Shown here one piece after another: positions 34,057-62,200 of a DNA stretch of 64,000 bases. The DNA comes from Zygnema cylindricum (Eukaryota; Streptophyta; Zygnematophyceae; Zygnematales; Zygnemataceae): NCBI GenBank assembly GCA_037447655.1, contig JBBHKE010001279.1, positions 24,114 to 88,113 of the forward strand, read 5' to 3'. The number at the start of each line of letters is the position of its first letter. Within the stretch, counting starts at the first letter, position 1. The notes under the pieces were generated by a model. It was not told the DNA's origin and ran no database searches. It saw only the letters and a program-made list of their open reading frames with translations. The position numbers were made by a program, and so were the translations under genes.

Positions 34057-36444
34057 TGTTAAAATCACTAGATTTAGGGGTATTTTCTAGGTCTGAATAG
34101 ATTAAGTAAAAGCGCACGCAATCTATCTCCACCTTCTCACTTTAGCCCCCATACTTGTTGTAGTCACTGAAGGTGAGAGAGAGTGGTGGAGCCATGGTTG
34201 CCTTAGCTACACAGGCAGGTCTGTAGTGTGATATAAGTCACACTTAACTAAATGGTTGAGTTTGGCAAGACTCAAACCCTCTATCGCTAGAGCGAGGCGT
34301 AGCCGTCAGCTCTAACCGGTATGTTGTAGAAGTTTGATATAATATATAGGGTTTAACTTCTACTTAAACAATGTTAACGAACATTTATTTGATTAACGGA
34401 ATTATACATAGCAAGCATAAAGACTAGTTATAATATAGTGCGAACTACAACCCGCACGAAACAAATGTATCGGACATTTGTTTTAAACACCTAATATATA
34501 AAGCACTTTTTTAATCTCTAGATCCGATAACACTTCTCATCGCCGAGATCCCGTAATAGCCGCTTTGGCGGTTTTCAAGCGTGACATGACCTAGAGCCAC
34601 GTGGCACGATAGGATTGGAAAGCGGGAATCTAAGATAGCATGATAACAAGTCTAGCAAAGACAAGGGTCCACTCCATGGCTCTGTCGTACACAGGCTGTA
34701 CAGAAAGTACATCGGCCATGGTACCTTTCTATATTTTACTGTTCCCTGATTGGTTTGTACATGAGTAGATACGGGTTGTGAGAGGGGTTTAAGACTTAGA
34801 GGATTGAGGAAGTAGCCTCCACTCTCCCAATGAGCTTATATAAATATTAGCATCTTTCCCACTTGATAATTAATCGCCTTGTTTGCCGTTTTCAGTGATT
34901 CTTTTTGTTGCGAACTCAAGGGAGTCCACACTGCACAATGGTGCAGTCAGATTTTCAATTTGTTAGCTTGGGTAGCAGTGATCCTAGCTGAAGAAGGGAT
35001 AGTTGTTGATATTTGAGTATTTTCTAGGTCTTTATTTAGGATAGGAAAAATAGCAAAGGCATTCTACATATGACTCCCTTCTCTAAGCCACCACACTTGT
35101 TGTAGTCACTGAACACTAGAGAGGGAGCTAGAGCTCTGGCTGCCTAAGCTCCCCTGACAGACAAGAGAAGATAATGGTAAATTTACTAAAATTATATTTG
35201 ACGACCCACGATTTGATCCTCGAACCTACCGTCTGTCAAACAACCCGTAGCCGTTAGCTTTGTCTGTTTAGTCTAGGACTAGTGCTAAGACATGTAGGGT
35301 TTGATTGATATTTAAATGGTTACACGTAGGGTTTTCCATTTAACTCGATTACGTGATATAGGGCATAGAAACACTTGTACTTTAAGTACCGGACGAAACA
35401 AATAGTACAGACATTTGTTTCAACGGTCCGCATTAAATGCCGATATAAATTGGACGGCCGTGGTTAAGTATTGGTTTCGCGGAATGGATAATATGGCGGT
35501 TTGTGGACGTCACCACTCCGGATGACACGTGGCGACATCATACGGGTTACGAAATTTCCGGAACGCATGATAACAAGTTTGGATGTGTCAGCTGTCACCT
35601 GTATGGTCCTGTTATACAGTTGCCGTACAGAAAGTACTTCGACGCTTGTACTTTTCTGTACGATACAGTCTTGTGATTGTGAGTCTTTATTGACTGCTAG
35701 GGTGCGAGCCGGAATTCTAGAATGGCCCACAAGGCGTTTTCTAACGTGGTATGACCTGGCACCACGTGGCAACACAACATTGGGAAGCGGGAATCCCGGG
35801 GAGCATACGGACGAATTTGAAGGAGACAGGCGTCCACTCAGTGGCCTTGACGTACACATGTCGTACAGAAAGGACATCGACGGTAGTACCTTTCTGTACA
35901 CTAAAGTCATGTTATTGGTTCGTACCTCAATACTAGGAGGCTTAGAGAGGGTTTTAGGACTTAGAATATTTTTGGTAGATAGCAGCCTCTCCCAGAGAGC
36001 ATCTTCTATACAAGGCAAACTTTGGCCTGCCCTAACTATTAACCCACTTGACCAAATTCAATGATTATTTTTGATGCGGACTCAAGGGAGTCCGGGCTAC
36101 ACAAAGATGTAGTAGGTCAGAGTGTTTACGTGTTAGGGTGGCTGCATTTCTAAGGGATAGTCAAAGTGGGGAAAGTTATCTAAAACTCATGTTCCCAATT
36201 TGCATTCTGTGGTGGAACTGAGCACACAAAAAGTTTTATTTCAAAGTAGTGAAGCTGTAATAGGGTTTTGATTGTCGAGGGGTCAATCATTTGGGTTTAT
36301 ATATACTTGGAGTCGGCACTATCTAGATTAATTTCTTTGGACCTGCAAATTCTGTGTGGCAATACAACCCATAAAATTTCAATAGTCAAAAACTATCTAG
36401 AGGCTTCCTGAATTCTGTAGTCGAATAGGTGACACAAAATTGCA
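34057..36444 (+). repeat. 3' LTR of element B, interrupted by solo LTR C
   Basis: The two parts are 34057-35003 and 36387-36444. With one copy of the duplicated ATAGT they make about 1005 bp, close to the 998-bp 5' LTR. It starts TGTTAAAATCACTAG and ends CACAAAATTGCA. The antisense tRNA-like module is at about 34266-34325 (B box GGGTTTGAGTC on the minus strand), and AGCCACGTGGCACG is at about 34593. Confidence 0.88.
35004..36381 (+). mobile_element. Solo LTR, family C, nested in LTR B
   Basis: 1378 bp from TGTTGATATTTGAG to CCATAAAATTTCA, with a perfect 5-bp duplication ATAGT on both sides (34999-35003 and 36382-36386). It shares TATTTTCTAGGTCT at the start and the ending landmarks of family A. 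Its central part is duplicated: two CACGTGGC blocks (about 35528 and 35764), each followed by a GTACAGAAAG hairpin segment. This explains the extra 300 bp. An antisense tRNA-like module is at about 35202-35275. No internal region is present, so LTR-LTR recombination removed it. Confidence 0.9.
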
Positions 36445-36540
36445 AATACTAATCATATTTTTGGTTTGAGGTTCAAAATTTAAGGGTAATGAATTAGTAA
36501 TATAAACACTAAAAACGATTCTTGGTGTACTTACACAAAA

Positions 36541-36770
36541 ATAAGTACGAACAAGCTAGAAATAGTCGGTTCGGTTCTCCTGTTGATGGTCACGTCCATG
36601 GTGAAAAAATCAGCACGGCGCGATACACGACGGTCGACCATATACATACACAAAAATAAGTACAGAAACGTTGGAAATAGTTGGTTCGGTTCGCCTGTTG
36701 ACGGTCATGTCCATGCTGAAAAAATCAGCACGGCGCGTTTCACGGTGGCCGACCATATTGAAAAGCTGTA
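36541..36770. repeat. 115-bp tandem duplication
   Basis: Two units (36541-36655 and 36656-about 36770) share ATAAGTAC, GTTGGTTCGGTTC-like, CCTGTTGAYGGTCAYGTCCATG and AAAAAATCAGCACGGCGCG, with scattered differences. It is non-coding as far as I can see and lies between the retrotransposon nest and the MITE upstream of the ATPase gene. Confidence 0.85.
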
Positions 36771-37219
36771 CTTTTGGCTTTCACCAATTGGCTGATTCGC
36801 TACGAGCGACAGTGGTACTGTACCGAATAGTGCAATACTCTACACCGCGAATCTTTACCATTAGAACCACGCGAAATACAACAAATAGGATTGTACCACA
36901 TGTCTTTTTAATTACATTAAAATTGGAACATGACAAAGCCAATCCAAACTCAAATCACTCAATGGCGCAAGATCTTACACAAAAACAATCGACGATCAAT
37001 TATCGTTGTCACCAGAGACGAATGCGACTATAATGCTTTTGCCTTTTAGAAAATGGGCAAAGCAAAATGGATATCGGCGCGATTCTAACGCGGGCATTTA
37101 GAAAATGCGTGCTTCCCAGTTCCCACCAGTTGGAGGGGTCTTGACGCGCGTTGGTGTTAGGCTGTTAGCAGCGTCTATACGGATGCAAACTGTTGGACGG
37201 GGCTCAGGGGTTTTTTTTG

Positions 37220-38099
37220 TAGTGTTGTGTATCGGTAAGGATTTGTCGATAACCGATATGGGCCTTTATTCGGGTATCCGTTAATCGATATATTGGTACG
37301 ATATATCGTTATCGGTGTTATCGCTGATAAATAACCGATATTTATTGGTTATTTTTGGCGATAGCACCGATATCGATAACTATCGGCGATATATGTACGG
37401 ACTGTACATATAAATGTACCGCCAGTTCACTCAACTTTACATGTTATTCCCACGGCGCGCCCTACTCACAACCCCTATCTACTGAGGTGCCTACCTATCA
37501 GATCATTTGTACAAGCCGAAAGTACATTAGCCAGCATAAGATATGTATGACTTTAGTACGGCTTTAGTTAAAACGATGTACCTTTCACATCCGACGCCAT
37601 GGCTTTGACCCTTTCTTCCTTGGGATCCACTGGAAACCTGCCACGTTTCAATCCGTCGGCTTTTTTGGCTTAAGCCGCCAAAAGAGCCATTCCGGGATGC
37701 CTTCACGCTGGCCGTCCGCTCGTATTTTTTCATTGAAAGTCGTTCGTTCTATTCCGGCGGCGCGCAAAATGTTCTTTTGCGTCCGTTGTACTTCGTGTCC
37801 GCCGTCCTTTTCCCGTTCCATGATCAACAGTTTGTCGGTACAATGCCATACGTTCCCGTAAAATTTATGTTCAGTTAACCGGCCAGAAAGTACTACAAAG
37901 TGCAACGTATTTTTTCGTCAAAGTCCGTACTTTTACCGTAAAATACCGTACATTTCCAGTAATTTTCCCGTTCAGTTTACCGGACAAAAAGTACTCCGGA
38001 CAGAAAGTACAGATATATCGGGACCTCTAACCGTTTAATAACCGATAACTATCGGTATTGGTGTTATCGCGATAATTTTTTTTCCGATACACAACACTA
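37220..38099. mobile_element. hAT-like MITE, copy 3, upstream of the ATPase gene
   Basis: TAGTGTTGTGTATCGG at the left and CCGATACACAACACTA at the right are perfect inverted repeats. Flanking octamers TTTTTTTG (37212-37219) and GTTTTTTG (38100-38107) match at seven of eight positions, an 8-bp target duplication as made by hAT transposases. It is 880 bp, with many CGATA/TATCG motifs within about 190 bp of the left end and 100 bp of the right end. The centre (37430-37980) is unrelated to copies 1 and 2 and has no transposase. Its right end is about 310 bp before the ATPase start codon. Confidence 0.85.
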
Positions 38100-38408
38100 G
38101 TTTTTTGGGACACCCCTCAAAACCCCGTAAGTTCAGAAAGTGTGCACTTTCATACGACTTTTCTCGAGTATGCACAATTGCACATACAGCTTGGGGCGTC
38201 CATGTAGCGATTCCATCCACTTTTAAATGTCAGTACGGTAACGATGCTGTAAGTTTCCCTTCTTTCGGTTACCGTACCAAACCGGCCAACCGAAGCCGTA
38301 CTGCTTAGTGGATCCACAGCGCACTTTTTAGTAGCGACAAATGCGAGTGTGAAGCTCTCGGCAGTTGCATCGACCTCGCTCTAGCTGTGAGGGCACGGGA
38401 ACGGAAGC
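38100..38408 (+). promoter_or_regulatory. Probable proximal promoter and 5' UTR of the ATPase gene
   Basis: The 309 bp between the MITE and the start codon must contain the 5' UTR and core promoter unless a 5' UTR intron or promoter lies further upstream. I see no clear TATA box. One upstream ATG (38365) opens a short frame that overlaps the start codon in another frame. Confidence 0.4.
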
Positions 38409-56180
<17,772 letters not shown>

Positions 56181-57140
56181 GAGCCGCAGAGACCTGCAGC
56201 ACGAGGAGGACCTCTGACCGCCGGGGGACCGCCTTGCCTGCAAATAATTTTTTCATGTAAAGCAATTTAAGCGCTCGCTTGTTTGTCCTCTGTACAAAAT
56301 TCAAAGGAATTTTGCCGTCTTCTTTGTACTCATATTCATAGGTTGCCCAGCGTAGGCAGCATGCGAGGGTGTGTGCCCTATTCCAGGATTAGTGTGGGTT
56401 CAAGAATAGAGTGGACCCTTAGTTAGTTTTGCCCATGCTGGTTAATGTGAGTTGCCTTTGAATTGAGGGGGTTCCGTATGTGTGTCCCCTGATGGTAAAT
56501 GCCCTGATTCTAGTCGTCTGTCACCCAATCCCATGGCATGCTTGTCGAATGGGAGTTGCCGGATTCCCCTGGCGGCCGCGGCGGCAGAGGGGCCGAGGAG
56601 GCCGCACCGCACAAGGCAGGTAGAAGTAGGCTTTTAACGAATGACAAAAAATGTTGTTGCTCAAAAGTAACATCTTGTACAGACGTTGCCGCTGGTTTTG
56701 GGTTTACTGTGTCACCTGTGTTATGCATTTGTCATCAAGGAAACACGCTCTGGAAGCACTGTTTTTGCTCTGTGGCAAATGTTGTCGACAGCAAGTACAC
56801 ATCAGTACTAAATTCATGCAAATCGGTGTGAGCTCAGGGCAAATATGATGGACTAGCTTTGACTTGTGAAAACTGGCCTGTTTGTCTCACGGGCAGCCAG
56901 CATTGTACTGTTCATCTAAGGGATATTTTCAGGCGAAATTAAGCTACCAGTAGAACAAAAGTGGCATAGGAACAAAAGTGTACAGCACAAGCACAGGTTC
57001 TCCTTACTAGGTATAGAATGTGTAGCTGGAGCATAGGTGCATAATGTCAACAATTGGGTTAAGGCAAGACATAACTTATGTGTCTGTCCCCCCTTTACCC
57101 CACACCCCTCTTTCTTGGGGTTGGCATTTCTGATTTTCCC
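56181..57140. other. 3' flank of the ATPase gene
   Basis: Must include the ATPase 3' UTR. The frame at 56538-56831 shows no recognisable domain, and codon choice there is unremarkable. A short GC-rich GGCGGCCGCGGCGG stretch lies at about 56571-56584. Confidence 0.45.
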
Positions 57141-57938
57141 TCACCTTCCTGACAGCCACCCCCTCCCCTCCACGCCGAAAACCAGACTTCTCTCCCCGCA
57201 ACACTTTCCATACTGACCTAACAGACCATTTCGAAAATAAAAAAGCTTCCAAGTGACAGGCACCAACATTTCCTTCCTAGGTTGGGACAACAAAAATGGG
57301 CCGAAGGTTAGACCAAAATGAGCCGCAGTGGCCTCATTGGCCGCACGAGGAACCGACAGCGAGGTGCGGCAGACGGTGGTCAGGACTAGCCTGCAATCTG
57401 CGGACAACTGCCTCGCAACCTTTGCGTGTTGTGACACCAACATTATTTGGGAGAAGTGAGCACGGAAAGGTCCTGGAGTTGTAGAACACACTGGTCTAGC
57501 TACGAGCCAATATTGAACTTCTCTCACAACTACACCTTCAAAAGCTTCGAGACCACCAATGAGTGCTCCTGCCAAAAGTTGTATGGTAGAGGGCGACACA
57601 TGTCCACAAGCCAGTTCAGAAGCCACTGTAGCCAATAAATTGAAAACGTGCCACCAAATTTTCAAACGAAAAAAATGTGTATACGTTGATATACCATGCC
57701 CAAGGGTTCTCGGCTGAGATTGGAGACCGAACCAAATCCTTCGTAAAGGTCTGCTGATCCGAATCGAAGGGTTCCAGAGGGTCGTGTGATTCACTACAAG
57801 GCAGCCTTCTTCCAGCGTCGCCCGTCGCAGCGCGTGGCCGGCGGCCCCCGCGGCCTTCGCGGTGGGAGGGTCGCAGGGGCCGCGCAGCGAGGAAGAAACA
57901 CGGCGAGGGCAACGGCTCGGGTGGTGTGCACTGGGCAC
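57141..57938 (-). CDS. Doubtful minus-strand ORF, unknown
   Basis: The longest uninterrupted minus-strand frame outside transposons in this part: 265 codons, ATG at 57938. I recognise no family. The first 45 codons come from a GC-rich stretch (57820-57900) and are Arg/Ala/Pro-rich, as transit peptides can be. A second frame with nearly the same start gives SDQQTFTKDLVRSP then ISAENPWAWY. It stops near a possible GTATAT donor (57696), and an acceptor-like GGCTACAG follows about 70 nt later. A spliced gene on the minus strand is therefore as likely as a single exon. It may also be chance. Low confidence. Confidence 0.2.
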   Translation of the reverse strand: MPSAHHPSRCPRRVSSSLRGPCDPPTAKAAGAAGHALRRATLEEGCLVVNHTTLWNPSIRISRPLRRIWFGLQSQPRTLGHGISTYTHFFRLKIWWHVFNLLATVASELACGHVSPSTIQLLAGALIGGLEAFEGVVVREVQYWLVARPVCSTTPGPFRAHFSQIMLVSQHAKVARQLSADCRLVLTTVCRTSLSVPRAANEATAAHFGLTFGPFLLSQPRKEMLVPVTWKLFYFRNGLLGQYGKCCGERSLVFGVEGRGWLSGR

Positions 57939-59250
57939 TCACAACTTCTCCCCCAAAACTACAATTAAAATGATAGGTCTGCTAGATTTCCCGCGGCTGT
58001 GCTCATCATTGAGCTTTTCACTTTGGCTTTTTGCAGGTCATCGCGTCTATCCAGAGAGGGCGTTTTATGAGCCCATGGAGCCCTCGGCTCAAAGTATTTC
58101 GTACTTTTCATAAAACACGCGTCTACGTCCGCTGCGCGCGTAGTTCAAAAAATGAGCATTCACCGACAAATCGCTGTCGCTCTTGCGCCTGGCAAACTTG
58201 CAGCGACACCGAGCAGGGCGGACCGAAATCTGCGCCGTTCTCTTTCCTTGCCACCCGGTAATCGAGGATCGCGCATGAACCGGTCGACGTTGATCGAACG
58301 GCAGTACATAGGTGTGACATGTGTAGGGTGTCACATTGTAATCGTCACACTTCTTTGTTACTGTTCCCTGTTGAAACTATCGCGTTTTGCGGTACGCTAC
58401 GTGAGTGGCATTGATTGGTCCAACATTTGTTTATTGAACAGCGAGACACAGCATTTGCGAAGAGTGCCAGGCTGGCCTCGATATGCGCCTCTACTGTGGC
58501 AGCGCAGCGCGAAACGTGGCGCGCCCAGGCCGCCTGAACGGACGCCTCAATCGACCGGGGCGTCAATATTCAAATTTCAAATTTCAAAAACGAGTTTTAC
58601 AAAAGGTCATTTTCCTCTCCTTTCTTTCGAGGAATGTGGCGCCATGGGTCATCCCTCTTATCCCATGCTCTCATCGCTACAGGTCTTCTCACCCTATCCT
58701 CATCGAAAGCGACATACGTCGGATTTCATCGTTTTCAATGGCCAGCGATTTTTATATAATAGGCAGCTGATAAGCGACGGGATGTGAGCAGGTCATTCAC
58801 TTGTCACTGTTCACTGCTTGAGAGTGGAAATGCAAACATACCACAGAATCTTGCTGGTTCCATGTAAAATATAATTCTTCGTAGCTGATATCGTTTCAGC
58901 TCAACAGTGTGTCTGCACTATTGCCCGGTGCAATGATTGCCGCCACAGCGTCAGCCAATCGCGACAGAATAACGGTGTCACGCAGCTCCCCTCGCACTCG
59001 CTTCCCACACTGCGGCAGGAATATTGGAACCGCGCCCAGCTTCAAAACACAAGACGAAATCAGGCTGAATTTCGCAAAAAATAAAATCTAAGCCTCTTAT
59101 TTTCATTTTTCAGTTATGAATCCTTGTGTGTCTCGAATATTCGACTTATTCACTTGGCGACGTGGCATCACTAATGACGTCAGCAGTGACCCTTGTGGAG
59201 TTTACACAACTGGAGGGCGAATTTGCGGCCTCCATAATTGCCATCGACCA
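57939..59250. other. Intergenic region upstream of the Ubl-RBR gene
   Basis: GC-richer than most of the window. A 211-codon frame at 58152-58787 and several overlapping frames on both strands match nothing I know. GCCAATCG lies at about 58953. The promoter of the Ubl gene is expected here. Confidence 0.35.
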
Positions 59251-62200
59251 ATGAGGACAATCTTCGTCCATGGTTTGACCGGCAAGACCTGCCAGCTGGC
59301 GATGCACAAGCCGCTCTTGAGCACAGTGAAGGACCTGAAGCTGTGCGTCAAAGCGAGGATGGGAATTCCGTTACAAAACCAACGGCTTCTTTTTGGAAAC
59401 AAAGAACTGGATAAAGACTGGGGAGTCTTAAACGATTTTGGTATCGAGGACAAGTCGACGGTCATCTTAGTGGCAAGGTAAGAACATTTCTTTATTAACA
59501 TTTCATGTGAATTAATGTTTTTCGAGGCCCTTTTCCTACAAGCCTTTTTTTCTGTATGGTTGTGAACTACTACTTGTCGATCTTCGTGGCGTGTAAGATT
59601 TGAGTCAACATTCAATTCGTGAATTAGGTGTGGGGAATGATTTTCTTTTTTGAGTGTGAACCCAGCGGTAACGGCACTTGGTTGCACTTTTTGGTTCAGA
59701 GATGTTTAGGAACTTTGGAGTCAGAGTCAGCCCCCTTCCTGCTAATTGTAAATCAAGCAAGAATGTTATTTCTCAAACGCGTGAATCTCCGATTAGCACC
59801 AGGAGCTCCAATTTATAGTTAGTCGATACAACTGTATTCTGGTTCATTATCGAGGCAGTGGTTTCAACTTTTTTAGGGAAGTGTATAATCACTCTTATCT
59901 TGAAGCATCCCTTAAGTTGGTAGATGAAACAGTGAAATCCCTAGTTTTAATTCGGTAAAATGGTTCTAAATTGTCCATGTTGCTAAACCTAAATAGGAAT
60001 TAAAAACACTAAAATAAACCCCACACTATATATTCTTAACGCTAATAGCGATTTACAGTGTATGCGAAAGTGGATGGCACCTTAGGTGCTTGGCCTTTTG
60101 CATGCTTTCTCACATCCCATTCGATTTTCAAAGCTCCATGCGTGTCTATAAATGAGGTTCGTATTGGTCAATCTATGGAGATGGTCGACGACAGATGGGT
60201 GTGTGCACCGTGATTTCCACGAAGCTCTATGATTCCATTGTGGCCATGGAAGACTTAAGTTTGATGTTGTTTGGAATTTTGGCGTTTACCACAGGTCAAT
60301 GCTCAACCCCTTAACACACAAAAACCACATCCACACATCCGTCATTCCACATCTATCTCTCATCTCATTTTCTCACTCTTTCTCCTTCACTCTCTAACTC
60401 AGTCTCTGGTCCTTCTCTCTCCCTCGGCTTCCTCTTCCTTTCTCTGTTTCCCATCTGTACATCTTCTCTTTTTCTCCCTTTCCTTTTTCTTTGGTCCTCC
60501 TGTCTACCCCGCCTTCTTCTTCCTTGCTATCTTTCCTTCGCATCTCTACATCTTCTCTTCGTCTCTCCTTCCATTTTCTTTGAAACATATTCCAATGCAG
60601 TAATGCTTTTTCCTTTTTCTTTGGAAATATTTCAAAAAATAATAATTTTGTGCATTAATTCTTTCCTTTTCTGTGTAAATTTTTCCATGTAAGCGTTACA
60701 GACTCCCTGGCGGTTCTGTGCAGAAGCCTTCTTCAGCCAATAAGCGATACACTGGAAATGAGGCTGGTATTATGTATACTAATGAACCGGACTGCATAAC
60801 TGGAGATTCGTCTTTTGGGGTGCTAAGGGGTCGTATGTCGTGTGGCCATTCTGTTGAACCTGGAAATCTTTTACGATATGGAGTATCTCAGATGGAGGAG
60901 GGAAATTTTGTTCTTCTCTGTCCAGCGATTGTTACTGAACATCCTCTCACAATGTGCAGAAAGGAGTGGTTTTATCCGGAGTTTCGCAAGTAAGACTTAA
61001 CGGTGTTTTTTGTACTTTGCATCAGTCATAGGAAAATATGAAGTTGTTTCTCGACTTCTTGTCCCTTTGCCTCTCTTGCTTTCGCATTGAACTGCTGCGC
61101 TTGGCGTCATGGTGTCACGTTTGCACTCACTGTATAGCAATAAAAAAAGTGAATGGTAATTTGAAGATTTAATAGCCTGTTAACTTTGAATGTTTACTGG
61201 ATATGTCAATCGAGGACTCACATTTTCTTTAGAAGGTTTTGTTAAACTGTGAAAAAAAAATTAAGAATCAATACAAAGTAGTAGTTTACCTCCCAGAATC
61301 GTTATTAGATTTTGTGGGGTTTATTTTGGTGATTTAATTATAATTTAAGTCCGATCGACGTGGACGAGTAAGGACCGGTTACCAAATTAACGCTATTTTA
61401 ATTTGCAAGGGCAAAAAAAACAACTGTTACCAAAAAGTATTAATGTATTATTAATGGTAATAACGATTCAATGGTATTAATGTACTATTACTGTTAGAAA
61501 CAATTCACGGCGTGCCCCATTCACATCTGGATCCAATAGACAACCGAGACTTTTTGTGTTTTCTGCTCAACCAAATAGTGTGGTATCTCATGCATGCCAT
61601 GGATGGTAGTGAGCCCCTTTGGGACAATCTCATGTGAAATGATCTAAACCCCACACACGAAACGACCAATTCTTTTCTTATTTTTAGCATATACATTCTC
61701 AACTGCTTTCTGTGTTTTATTCATTCGCTTGAACAACCAGAATGGCACTTCTTACGGCGTACGAACGACAGTATTTTGAGGAATTTATGGGCGAGAATAC
61801 TGCAAGTGCTTTGCTTGAAGCGAAAGTATGTCCTGAGGTAGGTTTCCTGCTTTACAAAACTGAATGTAACCTTACACACGTGTAGGTTGAATGTCAAATG
61901 GGCTGTTTGTGAGAGTTTAGGCTAAAAAGTGAATCAAGTGTGTCTCTCAAATGGAGCTCTATAGAAATGCAGTTACTTTTAGCTTTGGGGAGTATTTTAC
62001 CCATTGACATAGATTCTATTTTTTGCATTCGTGGGGGCACTTTGAAGCTAACCAATTCAACACCTTAAAAGCTACATGTTTTTTGTAAAATTGGCTAAAA
62101 CTTGCTACATGTTTTTCGCGTGTACAATTGACAGTGTTCAAGTTTGGTGGAGAGGCCCAACTTGGAGAACAATCGTGTCGTATGTCTTGTTTGCTCTATC

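Larger units (their letters stand above)
18909..36444 (+). mobile_element. Composite nested Ty1/copia element (element B and insertions)
   Basis: Two LTRs of one family bound the interval. The 5' copy is 18909-19906 and the 3' copy is 34057-36444, interrupted by solo LTR C. Flanks are AATAT (18904-18908) and AATAC (36445-36449), a probable 5-bp target duplication with one change. The order gag, protease, integrase, RT, RNase H identifies Ty1/copia. Stop codons and frameshifts show element B is dead. Its RNase H is broken near 23908 and resumes near 33857, with about 10 kb of other copia-derived DNA between. About 60 codons of RNase H are missing at the break, so this was not a single clean insertion. 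Confidence 0.8.

Noticed and set aside
35464-36064. Overlapping frames of 184-187 codons on both strands
   Set aside because: They lie wholly within solo LTR C and reflect its duplicated module, not a gene.
58152-58787. 211-codon frame as a gene
   Set aside because: No family resemblance. Several other frames of similar length overlap it on both strands in this GC-richer stretch, as expected by chance.
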